Shown here: in pieces, positions 25,740 through 34,872 of the stretch
Position numbering within the stretch: position 1 is the first letter of the stretch
How the letters are laid out: each line of letters opens with the position of its first letter
Notes under the pieces: generated by a model
What the model was told of the DNA's origin: nothing
The model's input: only the letters and a program-made list of their open reading frames with translations
Database searches by the model: none
Assembly: GCF_002205675.1 (NCBI RefSeq)
Contig: NZ_NISK01000004.1
Location: forward strand, 62,001 to 126,000
Source of the DNA: Sphingopyxis bauzanensis
Lineage (GTDB): Bacteria; Pseudomonadota; Alphaproteobacteria; Sphingomonadales; Sphingomonadaceae
Reading direction: 5' to 3'
Length of the DNA: 64,000 nucleotides
Made by a program: the position numbers and the translations under genes

Positions 25740-26159
25740 ATGCACAGCAGCACCGTTATCCGGCAACTGACCCAGCAACCATTGATCCGCGACCTGTCGG
25801 TCGAATCCGCGCAAGCCGTGCTGGCGCTGCGCTATTGCATCGTCTGCCGCCGCAACGACCGCGACCCGATGCCCGAGCTGGAGCAACGCTGGGGCAACAT
25901 CCTGGCGGCGCGGCGCTATCGGCTGGTGGTCGAGGCGATCGGCCACAGCTGGCCCGATCCCTTTGCGGTCGCCCCGCCCTGCTGCCCGCGCGCCAGTTTC
26001 GACGAAGCGCTGCTGGCAGGCATGGTGAGCGCCGCGGCGCACAGCGACCGGGTCCAGTTTGATGTGCTCACCGCGGAAATGCTGGGTAGCGATGCGCGCG
26101 AGTTGATCTTCGTCGCGCTGGAGAATTTCATTCGAGCGCGTGCGCCAGGGCGGGATTAG
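25740..26159 (+). CDS. Conserved hypothetical protein behind a Fur-like box
   Basis: A 139-residue soluble protein that I cannot assign to a named family. It has a CIVC pair near residues 33-36 within a charged segment (CRRNDRDPMPELE), a WGNILAARRYRLV helix, and a double Cys in PPCCPRAS. The C-terminal half is helical and rich in Ala and Leu. The start ATG follows CGGGAGACGATAGAGCC, an acceptable ribosome-binding site. The spaced cysteines could bind metal or a cluster (inference). The upstream Fur-like site and the neighbouring bacterioferritin suggest iron-responsive expression. A minus-strand open frame covering the same bases lacks any family signature and is ignored. Confidence 0.65.
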   Translation: MHSSTVIRQLTQQPLIRDLSVESAQAVLALRYCIVCRRNDRDPMPELEQRWGNILAARRYRLVVEAIGHSWPDPFAVAPPCCPRASFDEALLAGMVSAAAHSDRVQFDVLTAEMLGSDARELIFVALENFIRARAPGRD

Positions 26160-26196
26160 CGTTCGGCAGCTTTGCGGTGCGTAACCCAGCTATCTG

Positions 26197-26844
26197 CTAG
26201 AGTTTGGCGCGTGCCTGGGCGAAGGCTCGAAGGAACTCACCTTCGGTAAGCGCTCCTTGGATGAGGAAGGGGCCGATGAGGTATCCTGGGGTGCCCTGGA
26301 GGCCAAGAGAGAAAGCCTCCTGATGGTTCTTGGCCAGTTGGTTGGCTATTGCGGGTCTGTATTGAGCCAAATCAGTCTCCAGCTGGCGCCAACTACCTCC
26401 TGCTTCTTGTATCGTCTGACGCAGGGCGGAATTGTCGAGACTACGCGACCTCATCAAAGAGTGGTGAACGTGAGAGTAAATACCTTGATACTGGGCTGCC
26501 AATGCGACTTCAGCGGCTCGTTCGGAGCGTTTGCCTAAGATCGACCAATCTTTGTAAACGAGCCGTACATTTCCATCCTTAGCTATGGCGGCCCGCATTG
26601 CTGGGTCAGCTTTCCGGCAGGCTGGGCACTGATAATCCGTGAATACTACCAACGTCAGATCGGCAGTGCCTGTGAGAACCTCGGGAGATCTCTTGCCCGT
26701 AAGGATCTGAACTGCAGAAGCGGTATCGCCCACGTAACGACCGAGCGGACGTGTGCTCTGTAGTAAATATGAGGTCGCCGCGCCCACCAAGACAAGGCCG
26801 AACAGGATAAGCAATTCTCTTCTGACCATTGCAACACTCTGCAT
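26197..26844 (-). CDS. DsbA-like thioredoxin-fold protein, membrane-anchored
   Basis: A 215-residue protein with one hydrophobic N-terminal helix (residues 10-28) and a periplasmic thioredoxin-fold domain. The redox motif is CPAC within FTDYQCPACRKAD, and the cis-Pro loop is GTPGYLIG. This is the DsbA/DSBA-like (Thioredoxin_4) family that oxidises or isomerises disulfides in exported proteins. Base composition is visibly less G+C-rich than both flanking genes, and codon choice includes many non-G/C third positions, suggesting recent transfer. It has no obvious operon partner; dsbB is 15 kb away. Confidence 0.85.
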   Translation of the reverse strand: MQSVAMVRRELLILFGLVLVGAATSYLLQSTRPLGRYVGDTASAVQILTGKRSPEVLTGTADLTLVVFTDYQCPACRKADPAMRAAIAKDGNVRLVYKDWSILGKRSERAAEVALAAQYQGIYSHVHHSLMRSRSLDNSALRQTIQEAGGSWRQLETDLAQYRPAIANQLAKNHQEAFSLGLQGTPGYLIGPFLIQGALTEGEFLRAFAQARAKL

Positions 26845-26904
26845 GCGCCGCTCCGTTAAGCCAAGCAGAACGGCTGCAACTGGGTCGTCAGCGGACGCCC
26901 CTCA

Positions 26905-29802
26905 CTACTTCCCCGCCTTGTCGCTCACCGCTCGGATCACCAGCGCCTTGCCGTCGACCAGATAGCGCTTCGCCAGCGTCTGCAACTCTGTCGGCGTCGC
27001 GGCCTCGATTTCGCCGATCCCCCTGCGGCTGCGGTCGAGGCGCTCGCTGTGGCTCGTCGCCTCAGCGACATAGTTCAGCCAATAGGCATTTTCACGCCGC
27101 GACTTGGTCATCGCTTCGACCAGCGGCTTGCGCGCGCGGTCGAGCAGATCGGCATCGACGGGCGCATCGCGAAGCTCTTTGGCGATGGCAAAGATCGCGG
27201 CGCGCGTCGTTGCGAGATCTTTGAAATCCACGTTGCTCGCGGCGAAGAGATGGCCGTATCCCGGAAACTCATCCGACAGGCTGGCCGCGGCGCCAGGACT
27301 GTAGCTTTCGCCGAGCCGCTCGCGCAATTCCTCGGTCAGCTTGAGCTGCATCACCCGCGCGAGCAGGTTGAGCCGCATCGCTTCGGCCAGGTCGCTGTCG
27401 TCACGCGCAGGCCAATAGACGCGCAGTTCTGCCTGTTCGGCCGGTCCCTTGTGGACCAGCGTCCGCTCGCTGCGGTCGGCCGCAAATTCGCGCACCCGCG
27501 CGTCGGTGCGCGGGTCGAAGGCAGCGCGGCGCACAGGCAGCGCGCCAAAGGACACGGCGATGGCATCGATCGCCGCCTGCTCGTCGATGTCGCCGACGAC
27601 ACCGATCTCGATCGCGCCATGGGCAAAGCTGTCGGCAACCATTGGCCTCAGTTGCGTCCAGTCGAGCGCCATCAGTTTTTCGAGCGGCGGGGTTTGCGAC
27701 CGTGGGTCGTCGTTGGCCAATATGCCCCCCGCATCGCGACCGATCACCGCCGCCGGGGTCGCATCATTCGCGGCATATTGCTGTGGTAGCACGCGGCGGA
27801 TCAGCGCAAGCCCCTCGGGGCGATAGCCGGGGTGGGTCAGATACGCCGCCATCAGCTTCGCCTGCAGCCCGAAATCTTCGGGCGAGGTCAGCGCGCTGCC
27901 GCCGAACGCATCGGTGGCGTTGCCGAAACTTGGGCTGACCGTTTTGCCCGCGAGGATCGAACGAAGTTCATCGAGGCTGTGCGCTTCGAGCCCGCCCAGC
28001 ATGAGCGAACCCGCCAGCGACACCCGGGTCGGATCGTCGCGCGTCGCGAGCAAATTGCCGCCGTCGACGCGCAGTGACAGCATGACGCGGTCCTTCTGAA
28101 AATCGGTCTTCTTGATGTTGAGCATCACATTATTGGCAAAGCGAACCCGCCGAATACTCAGATCCTCGACCCGGTCGTCGCTGACGATGTTGCCCGGGGT
28201 ACCGAAATTGTCATAGGCGAAGGCGGCATTGGCGGCTTCGGTCGGCGCCGCCACGGCAACCTGGGTCGAGCTGCGCAACGCGGCGAGGATTGCATCAGTG
28301 CCGCCCTCGATCGGCTTTTTCGCCGATACCCGCGCGAGCGGGGCGCTGAAGCCCTGCATGCGTTTGCGGAACGCCGCGGTGACGGCGGCGGCGCTGAGCG
28401 ACGGTGCGGCCGCTTCGAACAACGCCTGCGAGGTTTCGGGACGGACAAAGACAATATCGCCCTTCGCCGCCGTGACCAGCGCGTCGGCGAGCGCGTCGCT
28501 GCGCCGCGTCGTCACCCCGGCAACAGCGTTTCGGAACGCAGTGCGGCGGGTCGCCAGTTGCTCGTCGACTTCGGCCTGGGTGAAACCATGTTGCATGGCG
28601 CGGCGCTGTTCCTGTTCGATCAGCGCCAGCGCCTCTTTCCACGCGCCTTCCTTGGCGACCGCGCCGACGGTTACCTGATCGAAGACCTTCCAGCCCGCTG
28701 CTTCGCTGAAATAGCCAGCGAGGATCGGCGAATCCTCATCAAGTGCAAGCTTACCCAGACGGCGGCTGACGATTGCTTCGCCAATATTTTCGGCCAGCGT
28801 GCGGGCGCGCTTTGCTTTGGTGTCGGGCTCGAGGGTCCACGGTTTGAACGCGGCGATCGTCACCGAATCCTGGATCGCGGGGTCGATGAAATCATCGGCC
28901 GCCGCCGCACGCTGATAATCGACTGTGCCAATGTCGGGGTCGGCGCCGGCGGCGCCGCGCCCCTTCCAGTCGCCAAAGCGCGCCTTGATCTTCGCCTCGA
29001 CCGCTGCCGGATCGAGGTCACCGACCATCACCAGCGTGGCGCGTTCGGGGCGGTAATAGCGATCGTACAGGTCGCGCAGCCGTGCCGCGGGTGCGGTCTT
29101 GATGACCTCCTCGGTGCCGACCGGAATGCGGCTGGCGACCGTCATCCCCTGCATCTGGAAATCGAGCTGGTCGACAAGATTGCGCAGCTGATAGGTGTCG
29201 CGCGCGCGGCGTTCGGACAGGATGATGCCGCGCTCACGATCGACCGCGGCGGGGTCGATCGTCAGCTCGCTGCCCGTTTCGCGCATCAGCATCAGCCCGG
29301 TGTCGATCAGATCGTCGGAGGCATTGGGCAGGTCGAGCTTGTAGATTGTCTCGTCAAAGCCGGTCGAGGCATTGGTATCAGCGCCGAACGCCAGCCCCTT
29401 GCGTTCGAGCAGCTTGATCATCTCGCCCTCCGGCACATTAGTCGAGCCGTTGAACGCCATATGTTCGAGGAAATGGGCGAGGCCGCGCTGGTCGTCGGCC
29501 TCGGCAAAACTGCCGACGTCGAAGCGCATCCGCAGGACGACGCTGTCTTTGGGCGTGCTGTTTGCCAGCAGCGCATATTTCATCCCGTTGGGCAGCACGC
29601 CGAACACAATGTTCGGATCGACCGGCACATCGCTCGCGGCGAAGTTCCAAGCCCGCGCCGCGTCGGACTGTGGATTGGTCGCGGCCGTTACCGCGGCGCT
29701 CGTGGCCGGCGTGTCGCGGGCATACGCCGGTGCGGCGGTGGCGATCAGCAGGACGAGGGGCGACAGGGCGGTCGAGGCGCGCCGGACAAAGCTTTTGGTC
29801 AT
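26905..29802 (-). CDS. Exported M16-family zinc metallopeptidase
   Basis: A 965-residue insulinase/pitrilysin-type peptidase. The start is the Met of MTKSFVRRASTAL, which gives a clean signal peptide ending near TAAPAYA. The inverted zinc motif HXXEH is HFLEH in GLAHFLEHMAFNGS. The distal Glu lies in ERGIILSERR. Two tandem M16 halves fill the rest. Thirty in-frame codons upstream are non-homologous. It probably degrades peptides in the periplasm, like PqqL-type proteins. It is monocistronic as far as can be seen, 110 bases behind purC. Confidence 0.92.
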   Translation of the reverse strand: MTKSFVRRASTALSPLVLLIATAAPAYARDTPATSAAVTAATNPQSDAARAWNFAASDVPVDPNIVFGVLPNGMKYALLANSTPKDSVVLRMRFDVGSFAEADDQRGLAHFLEHMAFNGSTNVPEGEMIKLLERKGLAFGADTNASTGFDETIYKLDLPNASDDLIDTGLMLMRETGSELTIDPAAVDRERGIILSERRARDTYQLRNLVDQLDFQMQGMTVASRIPVGTEEVIKTAPAARLRDLYDRYYRPERATLVMVGDLDPAAVEAKIKARFGDWKGRGAAGADPDIGTVDYQRAAAADDFIDPAIQDSVTIAAFKPWTLEPDTKAKRARTLAENIGEAIVSRRLGKLALDEDSPILAGYFSEAAGWKVFDQVTVGAVAKEGAWKEALALIEQEQRRAMQHGFTQAEVDEQLATRRTAFRNAVAGVTTRRSDALADALVTAAKGDIVFVRPETSQALFEAAAPSLSAAAVTAAFRKRMQGFSAPLARVSAKKPIEGGTDAILAALRSSTQVAVAAPTEAANAAFAYDNFGTPGNIVSDDRVEDLSIRRVRFANNVMLNIKKTDFQKDRVMLSLRVDGGNLLATRDDPTRVSLAGSLMLGGLEAHSLDELRSILAGKTVSPSFGNATDAFGGSALTSPEDFGLQAKLMAAYLTHPGYRPEGLALIRRVLPQQYAANDATPAAVIGRDAGGILANDDPRSQTPPLEKLMALDWTQLRPMVADSFAHGAIEIGVVGDIDEQAAIDAIAVSFGALPVRRAAFDPRTDARVREFAADRSERTLVHKGPAEQAELRVYWPARDDSDLAEAMRLNLLARVMQLKLTEELRERLGESYSPGAAASLSDEFPGYGHLFAASNVDFKDLATTRAAIFAIAKELRDAPVDADLLDRARKPLVEAMTKSRRENAYWLNYVAEATSHSERLDRSRRGIGEIEAATPTELQTLAKRYLVDGKALVIRAVSDKAGK

Positions 29803-29912
29803 GCCACCCGTGTGGCTGCCCTCCTGCGAGCGGTCAAGCCGGGGTCGCGCAAATCGGCTTACAGCGTTCGACGAACGACATCGGGGAAACAATCGCCTCC
29901 GACAGCGCGGCG

Positions 29913-30692
29913 TCAGCTGCCCTTTTTTTTCCGGTGGCTCTCAAGGTCGAGCACCGCATTCTCGCCGCCCTCAGGCAGCAGTCCCAGGCGGCGCGCGACT
30001 TCCTGATAGGCTTCGACTTCGCCGCCGAGGTCGCGGCGGAAGCGGTCCTTGTCGAGCTTTTCGTTCGTCGTCATGTCCCACAGGCGGCAGCCGTCGGGGC
30101 TGATTTCGTCGGCCAGGATGATACGGCTGAAATCGCCGTCATAGAGGCGACCGAACTCGAGCTTGAAATCGACCAGGCGGATGCTGACCGCGGCAAACAT
30201 GCCCGACATGAAGTCGTTGATGCGGATCGCCATGTCCTGAATATCATGCAGCTCTTCCTGGCTGCACCAGTTGAAGCAGGCGATATGCTCCTCGGCCACC
30301 AGCGGATCGCCGAGCGCGTCGTCCTTGTAGCAATATTCGATCAGCGTGCGGGGAAGCTGCGTGCCTTCCTCGATGCCAAGACGCTTCGACAGCGTACCCG
30401 CGGCGACGTTGCGCACGATCACTTCGATCGGCACGATCTCCACCTGCCGGATCAGCTGTTCGCGCATGTTGAGGCGGCGGATGAAATGATGCGGAACGCC
30501 GATGTTGCCGAGCAACGTGAAGACATGCTCGGAAATCCGGTTGTTGAGCACGCCCTTGCCACTGATCGTACCCTTTTTCTGGGCGTTGAACGCGGTCGCG
30601 TCGTCCTTGAAATACTGGATCAGCGTCCCCGGTTCGGGGCCTTCGTAAAGGATCTTCGCTTTGCCTTCGTAAATCTGGCGGCGACGGGACAT
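29913..30692 (-). CDS. purC: SAICAR synthetase
   Basis: A 259-residue ATP-dependent ligase joining aspartate to CAIR in purine synthesis. The start is the Met of [18 protein letters not shown], the family N-terminus; an upstream Met would add 40 unrelated residues. Family signatures are [26 protein letters not shown] and ILADEISPD, with [10 protein letters not shown] following. Length is typical for the short bacterial form. purS and purQ lie downstream on the same strand but are separated by five unrelated genes. Confidence 0.96.
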   Translation of the reverse strand: MSRRRQIYEGKAKILYEGPEPGTLIQYFKDDATAFNAQKKGTISGKGVLNNRISEHVFTLLGNIGVPHHFIRRLNMREQLIRQVEIVPIEVIVRNVAAGTLSKRLGIEEGTQLPRTLIEYCYKDDALGDPLVAEEHIACFNWCSQEELHDIQDMAIRINDFMSGMFAAVSIRLVDFKLEFGRLYDGDFSRIILADEISPDGCRLWDMTTNEKLDKDRFRRDLGGEVEAYQEVARRLGLLPEGGENAVLDLESHRKKKGS

Positions 30693-30824
30693 GATGTGCA
30701 AACTTTCTGCCGGAACCAAATGAATGGCCCCGGCAAAACGACTCACGGGGAGGCGCGCCGCCGGGGCATTGGGGCGCCTATAGCGGCAAAGCGGACGCGC
30801 GTCATCAGTCACGTCGCCGCGATG

Positions 30825-30956
30825 ATCCTCCCTGTCGCGTAGCGATGGGGAGGTGGCGTGCGAAGCGCTGTCCGAGGGGCTTTGGCGCTACCGTCGCCGC
30901 CCCTCCACCACCGCCTGCGGCGGTGCTCCCCCATATGGCTTCGCCACAGGGAGGAT
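30825..30956. repeat. Dispersed hairpin repeat, type B, copy 2
   Basis: A 132-bp element with the same perfect terminal inverted repeat (ATCCTCCCTG / CAGGGAGGAT) and interior blocks as the copy at 781-914. It occupies most of the 340-base gap between purC and the enoyl-CoA hydratase gene. It is open in the frame of that gene and creates a false 60-codon extension. Confidence 0.8.
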
Positions 30957-30962
30957 TTACCC

Positions 30963-30976
30963 TTACGTTTACGTAA
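30963..30976. promoter_or_regulatory. Candidate operator upstream of enoyl-CoA hydratase
   Basis: TTACGTTTACGTAA has two 6-base inverted arms (TTACGT/ACGTAA) around a TT centre, 56 bases before the start codon. It resembles published MerR-family (LiuR-type) sites controlling acyl-CoA catabolism genes, as I remember them. No such regulator is encoded nearby. Confidence 0.4.
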
Positions 30977-31032
30977 AGGTCTTGCACTCGCCCGCACCGC
31001 TTGCAACGATACGGATAACAAGGAGAGAGAAT

Positions 31033-31956
31033 ATGAGCTTCGACCAGATTCGCCTCGACAAGCATGAAGGCATCGCGCTGCTGACGCTGCACCGGCCCGA
31101 CCGGATGAACGCCTTTACCACCGAAATGATGCTCGAGATCGTCGCCGCGCTCGACGAATGCGACGCCGACGATGGCGTCCGCGCGGTAATTTTTACGGGA
31201 TCGGGCGAACGCGCCTATTGCGCCGGGGCCGATCTGGGTCAGGGCGCAGCGACCTTTGATTATGACAAGCGCACTGACAAGCAGGCGAACCTGCCCGATG
31301 GCATGGCGGCAAGCCCGGTCGGCGAGGATGGGACGATCGACTGGTCGCATCCGCTGATCCGCGATTCGGGTGGGCGGGTGTCGATGCGTATCTTCGACTG
31401 CAAGAAGCCCGTTCTGGGTGCTATCAACGGCGCCGCGGTCGGCATTGGCGCGACGATGACGCTGTCGATGGATGCACGTCTGGCGAGCGAGACCGCGCGC
31501 TATGGCTTTGTCTTTGCGCGGCGCGGCATCGTCCCCGAAGCGGCCTCGAGCTGGTTCCTGCCGCGGCTGGTCGGAATCCAGAACGCGGTCGACTGGTGTT
31601 TCTCGGGCCGCCTAATCGATGCCGCCGAAGCGCATGACAAGGGGCTGGTGCAATCGGTCCACAAGCCCGGCGGACTGGTCGACGCCGCGATCGCCAAAGC
31701 GCGCGAGCTGACCGATCATAGCGCGCCGGTGTCGGTCGCGCTGACCCGCCACATGCTGTGGCGCATGCTAGGCGCGCCGCACCCGATGAGCGCGCACCGC
31801 TGGGACAGCCGCGCGATCTTTGCGCGCGGACGCAGCGCCGATGCTGCCGAGGGGGTGTCGAGCTTCTTGGAAAAGCGCCCCGCCAATTTCACCGTCAGCG
31901 TGGCGAACGACTATCCTTGGTTCGCTGAGTTCGAGGACACGCCGCCCTATAGCTAA
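31033..31956 (+). CDS. Enoyl-CoA hydratase/isomerase family protein
   Basis: A 307-residue crotonase-fold protein. The start is the ATG after AAGGAGAGAGAAT, an excellent ribosome-binding site. The first CoA-binding loop is AYCAGADLG near residue 60, and the oxyanion-hole block is INGAAVGIGATMTL near 130. FARRGIVPEAASSWFLPRLVG follows, with the Glu usually seen in hydratases. The family also contains isomerases and dehalogenases, so the exact reaction is open. It probably acts in fatty-acid or branched-chain acyl-CoA breakdown. It ends 4 bases inside the convergent phoD. Confidence 0.88.
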   Translation: MSFDQIRLDKHEGIALLTLHRPDRMNAFTTEMMLEIVAALDECDADDGVRAVIFTGSGERAYCAGADLGQGAATFDYDKRTDKQANLPDGMAASPVGEDGTIDWSHPLIRDSGGRVSMRIFDCKKPVLGAINGAAVGIGATMTLSMDARLASETARYGFVFARRGIVPEAASSWFLPRLVGIQNAVDWCFSGRLIDAAEAHDKGLVQSVHKPGGLVDAAIAKARELTDHSAPVSVALTRHMLWRMLGAPHPMSAHRWDSRAIFARGRSADAAEGVSSFLEKRPANFTVSVANDYPWFAEFEDTPPYS

Positions 31957-33584
31957 GCGGTGTCGAACCTGCGCCGCCCACGCGTTGCCGTCATGCTATG
32001 CGTGCCTTTCAGCAACGGCGTATGGGTGCGAATCGATTCGAGATTGTGCCAATTCGCGCCGACGTGATCGCGGGTCAGCTGGACGATCACATAGCCGCGA
32101 TCCTGCGTGTTCGCCCATTTGAGCTGGGACGACGATCCGCGCAGCGCCGATACGCGCTGGGTATCGGTGATACCACGCGTATAGGCTTCATAGCCGGGCG
32201 AAGTGACGCTTTGACCGGCGATCTCGATCCCCGCCGGGCGTCCGCCTTCGGACAGATCGAAGGCCCACGCGTTGTGCGTGTCGCCGGTCAGCGTGACCAG
32301 ATCGGCATCGGCGCGCTGCGCGGCGGCGAGCAGGCGCGAGCGCGCCGCCGGGTAACCGTCCCACGCATCGAGGTTGAACGGAATGCCCGCCTTGGCCGCC
32401 AGCTGCGCCGCATCAATCCGGCGACGGACATTGTCGGCCATATTGGCACCGAACCAGTCGCGCGCTTCGGGCGGGGTGTACAGGCTGCCCATCACCACCT
32501 GCTGCGCGCACACCTGCCAGCGGGTTCCGGATTTCGTCGAAGCGGCGAAACCGTCGAACAGCCATTTTTCCTGGCTCGCGCCAAGCATCTGCCTCGCCGG
32601 GTCGCGATAAGTGGTTTCGGCGAATTGCTTGAGTTGCGCAGCTGTGTCGCCGCCGCCCGCGACGATCTCGGCAATCTCAAACTGTTTGTCACGGCCCGTT
32701 ACGCGCGTTTCGGGCAGGAAAATCGTTGCGAGGTCGCCGACCTGATAATAGCGCCAGCGCGTATCGGCGACGGGCATCCATTCATTATAGGCCCGTTCGG
32801 CTGCGGCTACCCGCTCAGGCCATTCGCCCTCGCCGTCATTATGGTTCTCCGCGCCGCCTTTCCAGGCGTCGTTGGTCATCTCATGATCGTCCCACTGCGC
32901 GATCATCGGGAACAATGCGTGTAGGCGCGCCAAATCGGGGTCGCTGCGATAGGCGGCGTAGCGTAGGCGATAATCGGCAAGTGCCACCATTTCGTGCGCT
33001 GGCTGGATATCGCGACCCGGTACCGCCTGCTGGAGCGAGGGATAGTCGCCGATCGGATATTCATAAAGATAGTCGCCCGAATGGACGACCAGATCGATGT
33101 CCTGCCGCGCCGCGGCGTGGGCATAGGCGTTGAACCAGCCGAACGGCAGATTCGAACAGGAAAAGAGCGCGAGTGTGAAAGCACTGGTCGGTCCTTCGGG
33201 AAGGGTGCGGGTACGGCCGGTGATCGACTGGGTGCCATCGGGCGCGACAAAGCGGTAATAATACCAGCGGCCGGGTTCGAGGCCGCTGACCACCAGTTTC
33301 GCGGTGTGGTCGCGTTCGCCAGCGGCCGTGACGCTGCCCCCGCCGACGACGCGGGCGAAATCCGCCGTTTCAGCAACTTCTGCGGTCAACATTGTGTCGT
33401 TCGCCGCGGCGAAACGCGTCCACAGCAGCACCGAATTCGAACCGGGCTCACCGCTTGCCACGCCGTGGGTAAAGCCCTGCGCCATCATCGCGATGGCCGC
33501 GCCGGGCAGCGACAGCGCCGCCAGCCCTGCGGTGCCCAGTGCGATCAGCTGACGCCGATCCATTTCGCCCCAATGATGATGCAC
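31953..33584 (-). CDS. phoD: Alkaline phosphatase D family protein
   Basis: A 543-residue exported phosphodiesterase/phosphatase. The N-terminal MDRRQLIAL begins a twin-arginine (Tat) signal, as expected for PhoD, which folds with its metals before export. Metal-binding blocks visible are VHSGDYLYEYP and QWDDHEMTNDAW. A GDTHN block follows near the C-terminus. The start chosen is a GTG with GAGGAGGAG 7 bases upstream. A Met seven codons later is possible but has a poorer ribosome-binding site. It probably scavenges phosphate from diesters outside the inner membrane. No Pho box was identified. Confidence 0.9.
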   Translation of the reverse strand: MHHHWGEMDRRQLIALGTAGLAALSLPGAAIAMMAQGFTHGVASGEPGSNSVLLWTRFAAANDTMLTAEVAETADFARVVGGGSVTAAGERDHTAKLVVSGLEPGRWYYYRFVAPDGTQSITGRTRTLPEGPTSAFTLALFSCSNLPFGWFNAYAHAAARQDIDLVVHSGDYLYEYPIGDYPSLQQAVPGRDIQPAHEMVALADYRLRYAAYRSDPDLARLHALFPMIAQWDDHEMTNDAWKGGAENHNDGEGEWPERVAAAERAYNEWMPVADTRWRYYQVGDLATIFLPETRVTGRDKQFEIAEIVAGGGDTAAQLKQFAETTYRDPARQMLGASQEKWLFDGFAASTKSGTRWQVCAQQVVMGSLYTPPEARDWFGANMADNVRRRIDAAQLAAKAGIPFNLDAWDGYPAARSRLLAAAQRADADLVTLTGDTHNAWAFDLSEGGRPAGIEIAGQSVTSPGYEAYTRGITDTQRVSALRGSSSQLKWANTQDRGYVIVQLTRDHVGANWHNLESIRTHTPLLKGTHSMTATRGRRRFDTA

Positions 33585-33656
33585 TGCAATTCTCCTCCTC
33601 GACCGGCGGGTTCTTTGCCCGGCCTTTGTTACGATTCGGCGCTGCCCAGATTTGGA

Positions 33657-34793
33657 TTAACCCATCAACCCTACGGCGAGCAGGAGGAACATGAACATCA
33701 TCACGGCAAACAGGCTAAAAAACAGCAGCAAATTGGCGCGCACAAACGCACCGAAACGCGACGAACGATAGGCGCCGCGCAACTGGCGATACATGTGAAA
33801 GGGGACGTAAATCAGCGCGAAAGCAGCGGCAAGCTCGCCGAAGATCGAGAGATTTAGCAAGCGTGCCGCAACAAACAAGAGCAGCATGAAGCTGATCGAA
33901 TAGGTCACAAAGACAAAATGATCATAAGTGTGAAAGCGGCGGCTGAACGGAAAGAGCAACCACATGAAGGGCAGCGACAGCGGGATCATCGCCCAGGCGA
34001 ATTTATAGGCGTTCGCCTGCAACTTGTAGAATACAAGCGCGGGGTTCGCCAACGCCTTGCGCAGCCCCTGATCGATAAAGGCAACGCCGGTATCGACCTT
34101 GTTGCGCGAGATGAAGTCGGCGCCTGTCATCAGCTGGTCGGCTGGATCCTCCAGCACCGGCGGCCCGGCCGCGCGATCGGCAGCGCGTTCACTCGCACTG
34201 CGGCTGCGCGCTATGCCCAGAACGTCCGCACTCTTTTGCAGAATCTCGCGCTCGCTGCGAAGCTCCTCGCGCGCCGCCGCCACCAGATCGGGCTTTGCAA
34301 GTTCCGCGTCGATCCGGTCGACCTCGTCCTGCATGCTGTCTTTGATCGCCGCGGCCCGCGTCTGCTCGTCCGCAGCCTTGGCGATTCCTTCGCCCACCCC
34401 GCTGCCACTGCCGACCATCGCGAGCACAGCGTAGGTGAGAAAAACGGCGAACAGGAACAGAGCGAGCGGCGATATGAAGCGCGCGCGTTCGCCGTGGATA
34501 TAGCGGCGTGTCAGGTCGCCGGGCCGCCAGGCGAGGAGAGGCAGCGTGTTCCAGATCTTGCCCTCGAAATGAAAGATCGCGTGGACCAGATCATGACCGA
34601 TCGCACCGAAACTGCGGTGGATATCGGCGCGCTGGCCGCAATGGTGACAGTGCGACCCGGTCAAGCTGGTGCCGCAATTCAAACAGCGCCGGGCACTCGC
34701 CGACTCGCGCGGGCTGCCGTGCTGCGGCTCAACCGCGCGCGCCGCCAAACCTGCGGTGACCGCCGCCCCGATGCCTTCGATATCCCCGCTCAT
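33657..34793 (-). CDS. DUF3667-like membrane protein with zinc ribbon
   Basis: A 378-residue protein. The N-terminal half holds a CxxC...CxxC zinc ribbon (CLNCGTSLTGSHCHHCGQ). The segment after it, with RRYIHGERARFISPLALFLF, is typical of DUF3667 proteins. A charged helical stretch in the middle is followed by several hydrophobic segments in the C-terminal third. The start is the Met of MSGDIEGIGAAV; one 12 codons upstream is less likely. Function is unknown. It diverges from proA with an 80-base gap. Confidence 0.82.
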   Translation of the reverse strand: MSGDIEGIGAAVTAGLAARAVEPQHGSPRESASARRCLNCGTSLTGSHCHHCGQRADIHRSFGAIGHDLVHAIFHFEGKIWNTLPLLAWRPGDLTRRYIHGERARFISPLALFLFAVFLTYAVLAMVGSGSGVGEGIAKAADEQTRAAAIKDSMQDEVDRIDAELAKPDLVAAAREELRSEREILQKSADVLGIARSRSASERAADRAAGPPVLEDPADQLMTGADFISRNKVDTGVAFIDQGLRKALANPALVFYKLQANAYKFAWAMIPLSLPFMWLLFPFSRRFHTYDHFVFVTYSISFMLLLFVAARLLNLSIFGELAAAFALIYVPFHMYRQLRGAYRSSRFGAFVRANLLLFFSLFAVMMFMFLLLAVGLMG

Positions 34794-34872
34794 GACGCCC
34801 TGCCTAAAGGCGCGCGAGAAAGGGCGCAACGGGACTTTCGGGCGTCACGCAAAACGTGATAGTGGCAGCACC

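Noticed and set aside
25533..26042. Minus-strand frame of 169 codons opposite the orphan gene
   Set aside because: No ribosome-binding site; it runs across terminators and the Fur-like box and has shadow composition.
30853..31032. Upstream start adding 60 residues to the enoyl-CoA hydratase
   Set aside because: The extension translates the type B repeat, and a strong AAGGAGAGAG ribosome-binding site precedes the later ATG.
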